Shown here: piece after piece, positions 54,801 through 58,835 of the stretch
How the letters are laid out: each line of letters opens with the position of its first letter
Numbering within the stretch: the first letter of the stretch is position 1
From: Andrena cerasifolii
Lineage: Eukaryota; Arthropoda; Insecta; Hymenoptera; Andrenidae
Assembly (NCBI RefSeq): GCF_050908995.1
Contig: NC_135120.1
Location: 7,763,433-7,827,432, forward strand
Reading direction: 5' to 3'
DNA length: 64,000 nucleotides
Notes under the pieces: generated by a model
Databases searched by the model: none
What the model was told of the DNA's origin: nothing
The model's input: only the letters and a program-made list of their open reading frames with translations
Program-made: the position numbers and the translations under genes

Positions 54801-57800
54801 GCAGATTTCCCGTTTTTTAACTATGTTTACATAGTATTATGAACTACTTATAAAAAAAGTTTCAGTTAAAAAACTATTGTTTTTCGGAAGTTACGGATAC
54901 ATGTCCGAAAGTCTCTCGATTTTAGACGGCTAAACGGTGGCCCTAAAAACTCGCGCTACGTTCAACCAATTTACTTCAAATTTTACATGCAGAATCATAA
55001 TAAGATTCCACATCGTCCAACGAAGGCGATTTTGAAAATTTTGAAAAATAAAGAAATGGTGAGAGATCAAAGGTAAAGTTAAATTTTTCTAAGAGAAAAA
55101 TCCACCTTTTTCCTTTATAAATAATAAACGGGGAATCGAAATAAAAAAAGCCTTCGTTGGACGATGCGGAATCTTATTATGATTCTGCATGCAAAATTTG
55201 AAGTAAATTGGTTGAACGTAGCGCGAGTTTTTAGGGCCACCGTTTAGCCGTCTAAAATCGAGAGACTTTCGGACATGTATCCGTAACTTCCGAAAAACAA
55301 TAGTTTTTTAACTGAAACTTTTTTTATAAGTAGTTCATAATACTATGTAAACATAGTTAAAAAACGGGAAATCTGCATCAAACCGTTGACTTGTAAAAAA
55401 ATCCACAAAATGTATACATTTTCCGAGGGTTCAAACGGGTATACCCCCTTAAGTGACGTGGGACATTCCACGCGAAATCGGACAGTTTTTGGAGTAACAT
55501 TTCGGATGTGGCTGAAATTTGAATATGTTGAAAGAAAGAAACCCTATCTACTAGATAGATAGTTCAATATATTTACTTCATTCCTAACCTTGTGTAGCCT
55601 TCAAAGTCATAGTATACCATATGGTTGAATTTGTCTTGACAGTCGCTTTCATATTGGGTAATCAAATATATAACATTCCATTTAAAAAAACTAAAACTCA
55701 CCCTCGTTTCAAGGAACATATTGCGAACATCAAAAATTGAGATACCGTATTATGTTGGATATAAAAAACAGTAAGAGTTTTCCTCCTTCAGTTTTTTTTT
55801 TCAAATACCAATTTCGAGAATCCTGTATAAGAATATCAGGTATAGCCGCTTGGCTATATGGTTAAAAAAATTTGTTTCTGAAACTGAAATAATTTTTTCT
55901 TAAAACTTCAATGTCTTTTCTACAAATCGCCGTAAACCTCATCTCCATCCGTTTACTACTTCCGTAATTATACTTTATTTAAAAAAAGTTAGCACTTACC
56001 TTCAAACAGCTGTAAAATCGACATTTTTCAAAGTTGTCAAAAATCCTCCGAGATATGTTTATATATCCCTAGAGACTACAACATATTCAAATTTCAGCCA
56101 CATCCGAAATGTTACTCCAAAAACTGTCCGACTTCGCGTGGAATGTCCCGCGTGATTCGTCGTTTTGAATAAAATACACTTGGTTGGAATAGCAAAAAAA
56201 ATAGTAAAGGTTGTTTTTTCAACTTTTTTTGTGAGCCTATAACGAAAATTCAAAAAACCCGTTTGTAGGTTTAAGTAAGTTGTATACATGCCTAAAATTT
56301 CATTAAAATCGGTTAACATTGCTCTGAGCTGTAAACGCTTAAAGAGCGCAGAATAAGGTCGAGAATCGCGGAAATTCCCAAATCAGCGATTCTCGACCAT
56401 ATTCTGCGATCTTTAAGCGTTTATAGCTCAGAGCAACGATAACCGATTTTCATAAAATTTTAGACACGTGTACAATTTACTTCTATCTACAAACGGGTAT
56501 TTTGAATTTTCATACAGGCTCACAAAAACAGTTGAAAACACGACCTTTACTATTTTTGTTTGCTACTCCGACCAAGTGTATTTTTTTCCAAACGACGAAT
56601 CACCTCACTTAGCAAACTAATCCTTCTAGCTTCCAAGAAAAACTCAAGTCGTTTGGATTAATTTTAGAAAAGTTATGCGATTTTAAAGACTGTGCCACTG
56701 TATCTCCCTAGTCGTTTCCAAAGGTGACGAACAAATTATTGAGTTGGGGGATCGCGAGGGTAACGTTGAACGACGAAACCTGTCGCGCTGGCTGCAATTA
56801 GCGCGTCTAAGCTCGAAGGTACATCGAGCAGAATCGACGCTTTACCACCGTTCCGCCGCGATCTGGGAAATTCGACGTCGGCGCACCCTCCCACGGCGCG
56901 CTTTATTCGCGGATTCGACTTAACTCGCGGGCTCGGGTCGCGTGCATCGACGACGAGCAAAGCGTAAACGACAAGCACCGACGCACGATTATACTTAACG
57001 TAAGATGATTATTCCGGTGAAGCTACTCCGCGAGCTAAGGAACTGCTAAGCCGGCTACGCTGCCTCGTCAGGATCCGTCTGAGCCCCGACGAGAATCGTT
57101 CCGAGAGATAAACAATCAGGAAAAAGAGGTATTTCTGCGAATCACGTCGAAGGACGGTACGAAAGTGGCGCAATTAGACTAGAGGAGCGCTGTAATTTCT
57201 TGTGGGGATAATTTTGCGTTCTACCCTAAGGAACTGTAACATAATTGTAATTTGTGTTTATCAAAGGATCATTCTACGCCAACACGATCACTTTTTTCCC
57301 TGGATGTCTCGGATTTTGTTCAAACTTGAATATGTCGTAGTTCTCGTGAAAATAAGGGGAGTTTAATTCACCATTTTGTCGATTTCGAGTTTGTTTAAAA
57401 AATACAGGGCCTTGAATTTTGCGAATTTTGCCTATTTTCGTGAAAATGGGTTGTACTTATGAATTTTTATCTGGGAAACTATTTGTCGGATTTAGTTTAT
57501 TCTTACGGCATTTTAATATAGAAAGATCGGCCTTCCTGAATAATTTTTTTCCAGATCGAAAAATTAATGTTGCAACATTGAAAATTATAAATATATTTTT
57601 ATTTTGCAAATTCGGGCTAGAAGTCGCGATTTTAAAAATCCGAAAAAATACTACCATATTCCTTCAAGTGTTTTCTACAAAATAAGCCTATCCCCAGGGT
57701 GGTGCGGCTCCTCTTAACGTCGCAGTGGGGTGGTAAATACGAGGGTTCGCGCCGAATCAGGTAAGCGGACCGGGTGTCGCGCGGACTTTCCGCTATTACG

Positions 57801-58835
57801 GTTAGTGTTCCTTCTCGACAATGCTTTCTCGAGAATTTCTCGAGAAATTTTATAATTGCTTATTTCTTATTTCTCGAGAAATACTATAATTTCTCGAGAA
57901 ACTTAAAACTAGAAAAAATATTATAAATCTCATTTATTTTGGTAAATGAATGTATTACTAGTTAATCGCGAATGTATAATTGACCAAGAGTGCGTTAGTA
58001 AAGTCCTGCAGGCATAAATGACACTATTCAGACGAGCACGGGATCCATCGATATTGTTTTTATACCATATTGAAATAATACGGCATGGTAGCGGTACGGT
58101 CAGTTGACCGTAATAGCGGAGCGTCCGCGCGACCCTGGGGATAGGCTTATTTTGTAGAAAACACTTGAAGGAATATGGTAGCAGCTTTTTCGGATTTTTA
58201 AAATCGCGACCTCGAGCCCGAATTTGCAAAATAAAAATTTCTTCATAATTTTCAATGTTGCAAAATTAATTTTTCGATCTGGAAAAAATTTATCCAGGAA
58301 GGCCGATCCTTCTACATTAAAATGCCGTAAGAATAAACTAAATCCGACAAATAGTTTCCCAGATAAAAATTCATAAGTACAACCCATTTTCACGAAAATA
58401 GGCAAAAATCGCAAAATTCAAGGCTCTGTATTTTTTAAACAAACTCGAAATCAACAAAATGGTGAATTAAACCCCCCCTAATTTCACGAGGACTACGACA
58501 TATTCAAGTTTGAACAAAATCCGAGACATCGAGGGTAAAAAGCGATCGAGTGGCGTGGAGTGATCCCAAGGTAAAGAGGGAAGAAGACTCATGCTACAAT
58601 TTGACATTCGAATATTCCAAGAACTGACACAATTTAGTATCTACCATCAGTGGCCAATTAATCGTGAGGAACTCCGTCGTCAAAAATTTGAAGATTCCAA
58701 TAGACAGCGTTGACGCGCAGCTTCGTATCGAATAACAAATATTTTGCAGGATATAATTTACATGCAAACTCACCTCCAGTACATGCTCAGCCTGGTTCTC
58801 CCGGTCGAGCTTCCTGCCGCTTGTCGTGATCAAAC
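1..58835 (-). CDS. kug: Fat-like protocadherin gene, ten internal exons, both ends missing
   Basis: Ten minus-strand exons (58774-58835, 16772-16927, 9095-9247, 8570-8783, 6873-8433, 5854-6424, 4406-4577, 4103-4327, 1047-1283, 1-647) join in one open frame of about 1,332 codons. Every internal junction has AG acceptor and GT donor, and the codon phases match across all nine introns. The product is a string of extracellular cadherin repeats of about 105 residues, with 13 inter-repeat linkers, many of the calcium-binding form DxNDxxP, plus LDRE/LDYE and DxD-type motifs. Fat-family proteins have about 34 such repeats, then EGF and laminin-G domains, one membrane helix and a cytoplasmic tail; none of those later parts is in the window. 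Fat-like proteins act at the plasma membrane in planar polarity and epithelial/follicle migration in Drosophila. The choice of Fat-like over Fat or Dachsous rests on recalled similarity, not on an alignment. No start or stop codon is present. Confidence 0.85.
648..1046. other. kug intron I-J
   Basis: A 399-bp intron. A short run of C at about 941-950 is the only low-complexity feature; I see no gene or mobile element in it. Confidence 0.8.
1047..1283 (-). CDS. kug: kug exon I, 237 bp
   Basis: Acceptor AATAAATCAG, donor GTAAGCAA. Reads GVIYVVDELDYEQKKQYELT, then RATDSVSG, the intact linker VLDVNDCPPEF, and the first half of the next repeat (SVSEAASFGTSVLKV, SRDNDT). It ends one base into a codon completed by exon J (T|GINQQVRY). 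Confidence 0.96.
1284..4102. other. kug intron H-I, mostly unique sequence
   Basis: A 2.8-kb intron with no recognisable gene or mobile element. It holds an imperfect (GA)n tract near 2926-2966 and an A-rich run with TAAA repeats near 3260-3285. Reading frames inside it have no recognisable domains. Confidence 0.7.
4103..4327 (-). CDS. kug: kug exon H, 225 bp
   Basis: Acceptor TTATTTCAG, donor GTGAGCGAG. Completes glycine and reads GITPCSIEVPVNVKVIDRSM, a linker (VIDRSMPVF) with a degenerate calcium motif, then a repeat ending DDFEEF-like strand LDFNT and a split glycine codon. The frame joins exon I as FNT|GVIYVVDELDYE, restoring the usual TGxIxxxxxLDYE pattern. Confidence 0.95.
4406..4577 (-). 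CDS. kug: kug exon G, 172 bp
   Basis: Phase 0 start at VHAVDMDSGDNGEVRYELKK and an end one base into a glycine codon (AAYDG|G). It contains the calcium-binding DxDSGDNG strand and GEISLKQNLEGHNREYQLTI, an LDRE-like strand. The acceptor is CGGCACACAG with a weak pyrimidine tract: reverse-transcriptase-derived sequence begins only about 45 bp upstream of it. The intron to exon H is just 78 bp. Confidence 0.95.
4840..5544. mobile_element. TTAA-flanked foldback element in the reverse-transcriptase frame
   Basis: Ends are GGGGAGGTTCTGGTCTA and its exact reverse complement, each next to TTAA (4836-4839 and 5545-5548). Internal arms around 5035-5125 and 5255-5335 also pair, so the element folds on itself. 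TTAA duplication and G-run termini fit piggyBac-type non-autonomous elements; no transposase is present. Confidence 0.85.
5700..5728 (+). repeat. (AAT)n tail
   Basis: About nine AAT units directly after the retrotransposon 3' UTR, the expected 3' tail of this family. Confidence 0.9.
5854..6424 (-). CDS. kug: kug exon F, 571 bp
   Basis: Acceptor TTTCTCTGGTGCAG, donor GTGAGCGG. Completes an arginine codon and then reads YDIIDGNKGHTFDIDAQTG and on through two repeats. The first linker (VEKSENSGLVF) lacks the DxND motif; the second (ILDINDNCPMF) has it. It ends in phase 0 with KGDVITK, continued by VHAVDMDSGDNG in exon G, a normal cadherin join. Confidence 0.96.
6425..6872. other. kug intron E-F
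   Basis: A 448-bp intron of unique sequence; nothing else seen. Confidence 0.75.
6873..8433 (-). CDS. kug: kug exon E, 1,561 bp, about five cadherin repeats
   Basis: The largest exon, open throughout its 519 complete codons. Linkers in order: VIDINDHRPEF, VHDHNDHAPEF, VTMADNAPPRF (degenerate), VLDRNDNAPRF and VMDVNDCPPKF. Each repeat shows the expected DxD and LDRE/LDYE/LDHE strands, for example KKLDWETQNFYNLTI and VLDRETIEEHVLTV. It starts with two bases completing the aspartate codon of exon D and ends with two bases (AG) completed by exon F to arginine. The acceptor is GTGTTGCAG, the donor GTACGTGG. The long plus-strand reading frames opposite this exon are explained by its GC-rich third codon positions. 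Confidence 0.97.
8570..8783 (-). CDS. kug: kug exon D, 214 bp
   Basis: Starts in phase 0 after TGTTTGGCAG and ends one base into a codon at GTGAGTAC. It encodes IRAADSGEPQRSHQTRVSV, then a linker VEVPKESESPPVF in which the DxNDN calcium motif is absent, then a further half repeat (SVEVTESDGVGFLVALMQATDKDGDSLWYDIL). The split aspartate codon is completed by exon E (D|GNERDEFF). A linker without the calcium motif at this place suggests a flexible, calcium-free joint; that is inference from cadherin structure. Confidence 0.93.
9095..9247 (-). CDS. kug: kug exon C, 153 bp
   Basis: 51 codons, phase 0 at both ends, between a TGCCAG acceptor and a GTGAGT donor. It encodes VLANDRDVGDNGRIQYSI, a typical calcium-binding DxDxGxNG strand, followed by a basic stretch (GGRGKGKFKIHP) and TGMVYSQRGFEAGQEYEMM. 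The repeat continues directly into IRAADSG of exon D. The usual LDRE is replaced by RGFEAG, a common variation in this family. Confidence 0.93.
9248..10733. other. kug intron B-C, unique 5' part
   Basis: CpG-rich unique intron sequence with no recognisable gene. A short (GA)n tract lies near 10573-10602. Confidence 0.65.
10734..10912. mobile_element. fragment of the CAGTRGCGCACTCAGG foldback family
   Basis: Starts CAGTGGCGCACTCAGGATTT and continues with TTGGGGGAG, AATGCAAATTCAAT and AATAAAATCCAGTTT, matching in order one arm of the elements at 47075 and 47780. The opposite arm is missing. It sits 30 bp from the hAT element that follows. Confidence 0.75.
11180..11230. repeat. (TA)n microsatellite
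   Basis: About 25 uninterrupted TA units at the edge of the palindromic insert in the hAT element. Confidence 0.95.
11231..11504. repeat. long palindrome inside the hAT element
   Basis: Arms of roughly 120 bp (11231-11354 and 11387-11504) are near-perfect reverse complements, starting TTTCTTAATAGGAATGAATG, with an AT-rich spacer of about 30 bp. Probably a foldback element inserted after the hAT; no clear target duplication seen. Confidence 0.85.
11513..12547 (-). pseudogene. hAT transposase remnant
   Basis: Three minus-strand pieces of a hAT transposase. The first (12311-12547) has TLNLIMQG, IKEILTECQEIVRFFKSSS and VPVRWNSSDY, matching the usual IxxxCxxIVxxFxxS and PTRWNS motifs. The second (about 11715-12308) begins ALIKLRNAPPPL, contains FEEATKKISCSDYVTIS and ends SEKSDPLAFWK. 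The third (about 11513-11640) has LCIPGSSTASKRTFSAAGQ, the conserved C-terminal dimerisation segment. A frame shift near 12310 and another break near 11650-11715 separate them. About 340 codons remain of the 550-700 usual for the family, so it cannot be functional. Confidence 0.9.
12863..14881. other. unique intron sequence
   Basis: CpG-rich unique DNA of kug intron B-C without recognisable genes. Reading frames on both strands look like chance frames in GC-rich DNA. Confidence 0.65.
14890..16166. mobile_element. non-autonomous hAT-type foldback element
   Basis: Ends TAGGGCTTGAA and TTCAAGCCCTG are inverted repeats, and the flanks GTTCAGAC (14882-14889) and GTTCAGCC (16167-16174) are an 8-bp duplication with one mismatch. 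Inside, units of about 75 bp built on GGTTCTATATAAGTTCCAAA and GTTATAGAACC repeat about three times on the left (15030-15180) and three to four times, inverted, on the right (15850-16045). A second palindrome sits in the middle. There is no transposase. Confidence 0.88.
15181..15426. repeat. nested palindrome with near-perfect arms
   Basis: The outer arms run inward from TCTGTGAGATTGGGAAGCG and its reverse complement, with a few mismatches. The core (15250-15365) is made of repeated ACTTGTATAATAAAC-type AT-rich words. It is probably a separate foldback inserted in the hAT-type element. Confidence 0.8.
16175..16771. other. unique intron sequence before exon B
   Basis: About 600 bp without recognisable genes or repeats. 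Confidence 0.65.
16772..16927 (-). CDS. kug: kug exon B, 156 bp
   Basis: Exactly 52 codons, phase 0 at both ends, with acceptor TTTCTGTTTCAG on the high-coordinate side and donor GTACGAAG on the low side. It encodes VTVRDDGRPSLSSTT, then the linker VADINDHGPEF with an intact DxND calcium motif, then the start of the next repeat, ending KPLFQ. It follows exon A (VLE|VTV) and precedes exon C (LFQ|VLANDRD) without a gap in the cadherin pattern. It stands alone between a 7.5-kb and a 41.8-kb intron, both full of mobile elements. Confidence 0.92.
16928..19305. other. start of the 41.8-kb kug intron, unique
   Basis: CpG-rich unique DNA. I see no gene, no RNA gene and no repeat that can be supported. 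Confidence 0.6.
19306..19650 (-). mobile_element. CR1/Jockey-like retrotransposon 3' tail, minus strand
   Basis: On the minus strand the translation NRICKLANRYSEHVDFFNRT followed by LATFKYRLRALARR and a stop matches the reverse-transcriptase tail seen at 5.6 kb and 60.4 kb. It is followed by a 3' UTR and an (AAT)n tail, seen on the plus strand as ATT repeats near 19309-19325. The 5' side is cut by a truncated TTAA-family element. Confidence 0.8.
19655..20069. mobile_element. truncated TTAA-family foldback element, one arm
   Basis: Matches the right half of the element at 60508-61254: the centre hairpin near 19670-19730, then a GGATGTCGC and AAGTTCTGTAAAAATA arm, ending GGCATAACCCC next to TTAA (20070-20073). 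The left arm is lost at the junction with the retrotransposon tail. Confidence 0.82.
20074..21120. other. unique intron sequence
   Basis: No recognisable gene or repeat; the reading frames near 20161-20730 have no known domains. Confidence 0.6.
21121..22802. mobile_element. DNA element with 18-bp terminal inverted repeats
   Basis: Starts GTAGGGTAGACCGGGGGC and ends with its exact reverse complement, then a similar inner sequence (GACAGTAACA against TGTTACTACC). A partial related motif (GCCCCGGTCTCCCCTAC) near 21497 hints at an internal copy. No transposase and no clear target duplication, so I leave the superfamily open. Confidence 0.7.
22803..23530. other. unique intron sequence with (GT)n
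   Basis: No gene seen. A (GT)n run lies at about 23312-23330. Confidence 0.65.
24536..24815. mobile_element. short piggyBac-like TTAA element
   Basis: A 280-bp element with ends CCCTTAACTGGTATAC and GTTGG/CATACCAGATAAGGG, flanked by TTAA on both sides (24532-24535 and 24816-24819). CCC termini plus TTAA are typical of piggyBac-derived miniature elements. It sits in the retrotransposon 3' UTR. Confidence 0.85.
24838..24883 (+). repeat. (TAA)n tail
   Basis: About 15 TAA units ending the retrotransposon fragment. Confidence 0.93.
24937..25661. mobile_element. non-autonomous hAT element with ACACGTGT arrays
   Basis: Flanked by a perfect 8-bp duplication CTTCACAC (24929-24936 and 25662-25669), with short imperfect inverted ends TACAGATCC / GGTCTCTA. 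The palindromes ACACGTGTA and GCACGGGTACCCGTG recur many times near both ends (24950-25135 and 25515-25650). There is no coding capacity. Confidence 0.88.
25835..26862. other. unique intron sequence
   Basis: CpG-rich unique DNA without recognisable genes. Confidence 0.6.
26867..27587. mobile_element. TTAA-flanked foldback element
   Basis: Ends GGGGGTAGTGGGCTAT and ATAGTCCACTACCCCC pair with one mismatch; TTAA lies at 26863-26866 and 27588-27591. It is 721 bp with no transposase. Confidence 0.87.
27592..28296. mobile_element. TTAA-flanked element, adjacent to and sharing TTAA with its neighbour
   Basis: Starts GGGGGGAGTCTAGTG and ends ACACCAGGCTCCCCCC (inverted, imperfect). It shares TTAA 27588-27591 with the preceding element and has TTAA 28297-28300 on the other side. 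It is 705 bp and non-coding. Confidence 0.82.
28301..30540. other. unique intron sequence
   Basis: No gene or supported repeat. The frame at 29566-29799 has no known domain. Confidence 0.55.
30621..30660. repeat. CTGGACTTC minisatellite
   Basis: About four copies of a 9-bp unit. On the minus strand it can be read as GSP repeats, but the triplet pattern breaks on both sides and no collagen gene is supported. Confidence 0.75.
30981..31175. repeat. first copy of a 195-bp duplication
   Basis: Matches 32961-33155 over its whole length with scattered changes, sharing TTTCTTTAATTTCACAATCA, GATGCTTAATGT and TACATTCGAGTCATTAGATT. Same orientation; no coding potential. Confidence 0.88.
31543..32540 (+). 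repeat. three tandem copies of an approximately 390-bp unit
   Basis: Copies start near 31543, 31924 and 32332 with ATCGATTACTGGANTATGTG and continue GGGAGGTCNTTCATCAAGAT, then CGAGTCCGATCACAT and TTCCCAATATTGAAAGACAT. The separating part also repeats (ATTATTTCGTGATTTCTCGA before copies 2 and 3). A short frame ITGxCGRSFxxI...YLxDFFxN is kept in all three, but stops or shifts follow in each. A good splice-donor-like CAG GTAAGTA ends the match in copy 2 (near 32060). Function unknown. Confidence 0.85.
32961..33155. repeat. second copy of the 195-bp duplication
   Basis: See the copy at 30981. The two copies bracket the three-copy repeat. Confidence 0.88.
33571..33745. repeat. direct repeat DR-left of the hairpin locus
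   Basis: Begins ATGGGTCACTTTCGTAGGTA and matches 39241-39416 in the same orientation. It contains a hairpin whose arms start CCAGATCGAGC and end GGTTCGGTCTGG. It could be the long direct repeat of an LTR-like element, but no reverse transcriptase, primer site or protease lies between the two copies. Confidence 0.87.
34799..34836 (+). ncRNA. short perfect-type hairpin, paralogue at 39056
   Basis: AGAAAGATCGACGAGA pairs with TCTCGTCTATCTTTCT across a 3-base loop with a single mismatch. A related hairpin lies in the right flank of the locus. Whether it is transcribed is unknown. Confidence 0.5.
34849..34927. mobile_element. 79-bp inverted-repeat element, probable TTAA type
   Basis: Ends CCCTTTGGACT and AGTCCAAAGGG, flanked by CTAA and TTAG, which look like mutated TTAA sites. 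It resembles the 81-bp element at 38875. Confidence 0.6.
35165..35435. repeat. array of GCC-N6-GGC mini-hairpins
   Basis: Five words of the form GCC(6 bases)GGC recur every 45-75 bp, with loops TGATGA, TAAACA, CAAAAA, CGAAGA and CAATGT. They are usually preceded by GC or CGC and followed by TGCT or TACTCC. The stem is constant while the loop varies. Confidence 0.7.
35965..36044 (-). ncRNA. pre-miRNA-like hairpin, copy 1 (candidate)
   Basis: On the minus strand ATATTTCGTGAATATGGTTT pairs with its partner ending ATATTCGCGAAATAT over about 24 positions, with only G-U wobbles where the two arms differ; on the plus strand the same positions are C-A mismatches. The loop is about 30 nt. The stem is identical in copy 2 while the loop has changed. 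It lies in an intron of kug on the same strand, so kug transcription would deliver it. Expression is unproven. Confidence 0.5.
36666..36888. repeat. GGGCCC-TAGAGA hairpin array, unit 1
   Basis: About nine tandem copies of a unit near 25 bp in which GGGCCC and GGGCC(T) flank a six-base loop TAGAGA. The first unit is GGTCC-TAGAAA-GGACC, a paired change that keeps the stem. Spacers alternate among AGCTCGT, TTCGGCATA and AGTCAT. Confidence 0.85.
37665..37744 (-). ncRNA. pre-miRNA-like hairpin, copy 2 (candidate)
   Basis: Same 80-nt span and identical stem as copy 1. The few differences (GAGCC for GGACC and GGCGTCC for GACGCCC on the minus strand) all fall in the loop or upper stem. Confidence 0.5.
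38367..38561. repeat. GGGCCC-TAGAGA hairpin array, unit 2
   Basis: About eight copies, the counterpart of 36666-36888, with a different order of spacer types, indicating gain and loss of units since duplication. Confidence 0.85.
38875..38955. mobile_element. 81-bp TTAA-flanked inverted-repeat element
   Basis: CCCTTTGG...TTCAAAGGG between TTAA at 38871-38874 and TTAA at 38956-38959. A tiny piggyBac-like element with imperfect arms. Confidence 0.75.
39056..39098 (+). ncRNA. short hairpin, paralogue of 34799
   Basis: AGAGAGATCGACGAT and GTC..TCTATCTCTCT pair, with an inner GACGA-TAA-TCGTC stem replacing the GACGAGA-ACC-TCTCGTC stem of the left copy. Confidence 0.45.
39241..39416. repeat. direct repeat DR-right of the hairpin locus
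   Basis: Partner of 33571-33745. Its hairpin has a perfect 10-bp core stem (GAGCCAAACT with AGTTTGGCTC). A pyrimidine tract and CAG, then GTAAGTA, follow at about 39420-39437, and AATAAA-type signals lie near 39665 and 39688 on the plus strand; these are compatible with a plus-strand transcript but do not prove one. Confidence 0.85.
39960..40661. mobile_element. non-autonomous hAT element with TATTCGAATA arrays
   Basis: Flanked by a perfect 8-bp duplication GTTCTAGG (39952-39959 and 40662-40669). Terminal repeats TAGGGCTGGGAC and GTCCCAGCCCTA. The interior is almost wholly a tandem array of ATTCGAATA words with spacers such as TTTTACAAG and CTTAATT. No transposase; the frames across it are repeat translations. 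Confidence 0.95.
40670..42457. other. unique intron sequence with (TTA)n
   Basis: Unique CpG-rich DNA and a short (TTA)n run at about 41825-41843; no gene seen. Confidence 0.6.
42470..42790 (-). pseudogene. reverse-transcriptase core fragment
   Basis: The minus strand reads NYRPICKLSALPKIFEGIV, DEQLGFVPSRSTTSNLAVY and VYTDFRRAFDTVDHCIV, the fingers-palm start of a non-LTR reverse transcriptase with the first catalytic aspartate region (YTDFxxAFDTVDH). The frame degenerates after DTVDHCI, and the second catalytic motif is absent. Probably the same CR1/Jockey-like family as the 3' fragments here. Confidence 0.88.
42824..44639. other. intron sequence, possible mariner end near 44047
   Basis: Mostly unique. 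TTATTGGGTTGGCAACTAA at about 44046-44064 resembles the terminal repeat of mellifera-type mariners, but the second end is not found. No gene seen. Confidence 0.5.
44640..45662 (-). mobile_element. possible pogo-like element remnant
   Basis: Ends resemble each other in inverted orientation: GTGGGGCAATAGTGCGCAC on the left and GTGCGAACTTTTACCCGC on the right. On the minus strand 44983-45216 ends CPACEEEYTDPQEDSC, like the cysteine-rich tail (CxxCxExYxDP) of some insect pogo/Tigger transposases. The catalytic core is not recognisable. Similar GGGGCAAAAG words occur near 44840 and 45285. Confidence 0.45.
45663..46746. other. unique intron sequence
   Basis: GC-rich unique DNA; no supported gene. 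Confidence 0.55.
47075..47587. mobile_element. foldback element, CAGTAGCGCACTCAGG family, copy 1
   Basis: Starts CAGTAGCGCACTCAGGATTT and ends with its reverse complement (one change). Arms of about 200 bp pair, sharing AAATCCAGTTT, GAAGTAATTCAAGAGC and GTTGTCAACTACTGG. hAT-like termini, but the flanks GGAA/TTCC continue the inverted symmetry instead of forming a direct duplication. Confidence 0.85.
47780..48303. mobile_element. foldback element, same family, copy 2
   Basis: As copy 1, 524 bp, ending GCGCTACTG. The flanks ACTGGGA/TCCCAGT are again inverted. Both copies sit inside a larger inverted arrangement of GCAGAAAGCTACCA blocks. Confidence 0.85.
48411..50472. other. unique intron sequence
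   Basis: No gene or repeat supported. Confidence 0.55.
50473..51072. mobile_element. TTAA-family foldback element, left end truncated
   Basis: Same family as 60508-61254: paired arms around a centre near 50690, AATTTTCCGAAATATT words, ending GGCATAACC next to TTAA (51073-51076). The outer left arm is missing. Confidence 0.85.
51077..51736. mobile_element. TTAA-flanked foldback element
   Basis: Ends GGGTTAGGCCACCTTGGACG and CGTCCAAGGTGGCCTAACCCC, TTAA at 51073-51076 (shared with the neighbour) and 51737-51740. The arms pair over most of the 660 bp; no transposase. Confidence 0.88.
51741..54619. other. unique intron sequence
   Basis: CpG-rich unique DNA; frames on both strands near 53.0-54.6 kb show no recognisable domains. 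Confidence 0.55.
54729..55448. mobile_element. TTAA-flanked foldback element
   Basis: Ends GGGGGTATACCCGTTTGAA and TTCAAACGGGTATACCCCC; TTAA at 54725-54728 and 55449-55452. The two arms are near-perfect reverse complements over about 330 bp. Confidence 0.92.
55453..56151. mobile_element. foldback element next to the TTAA element
   Basis: Begins after the shared TTAA with CGTGGGACATTCCACGCGAA and ends with the inverted GACTTCGCGTGGAATGTCCC; CAACATATTCAAATTTCAGC pairs further in. The right end lacks TTAA, so the exact boundary is uncertain. Confidence 0.75.
56152..56603. mobile_element. foldback element starting GTGATTCGTCG
   Basis: GTGATTCGTCGTTTTGAA...ATACACTTGG pairs with CCAAGTGTAT...CAAACGACGAATCAC. 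The inner arms (GCTCTGAGCTGTAAACGCTT, CGAGAATCGC) also pair around 56365. Confidence 0.8.
56703..57260. other. unique intron sequence
   Basis: No gene or repeat seen. Confidence 0.6.
57261..58571. mobile_element. long foldback element with CTCGAG-centred motifs
   Basis: Arms 57265-57700 and 58130-58567 are inverted copies, outermost GGATCATTCTACGCCA against TGGCGTGGAGTGATCC, with TA next to each putative end. The centre (57820-57905) holds four copies of the palindrome TTTCTCGAGAAA. It lies 200 bp from kug exon A. Confidence 0.75.
58774..58835 (-). CDS. kug: kug exon A (most 5' exon seen), 62 bp
   Basis: On the minus strand an AG at 58836-58837, preceded by a pyrimidine-rich CTGTTTC, opens this 62-bp exon, and GTGAGT at 58773 closes it. 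It supplies two bases of a split glycine codon and then 20 codons including SGRKLDRENQAEHVLE, the typical GxIxxxxxLDRE strand of a cadherin repeat. It ends in phase 0, so the next residues VTVRDDG come from the exon 41.8 kb away. The two pieces read as one normal cadherin repeat, which is the main support for so small an exon. The exon supplying the first base of the split codon is not in the window. Confidence 0.85.

Larger units (their letters stand above)
54620..56700. mobile_element. TA-flanked element carrying three foldbacks
   Basis: Ends CAGTGGCTCACAG and CTGTGCCACTG, each followed by TA (54618-54619 and 56701-56702). Just inside, AATTAATCCAAACGAC and GCTAGAAGGATTAG are matched in inverted order on the right. 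The interior is filled by foldbacks at 54729, 55453 and 56152. Mariner-like insertion signature, no transposase. Confidence 0.82.
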
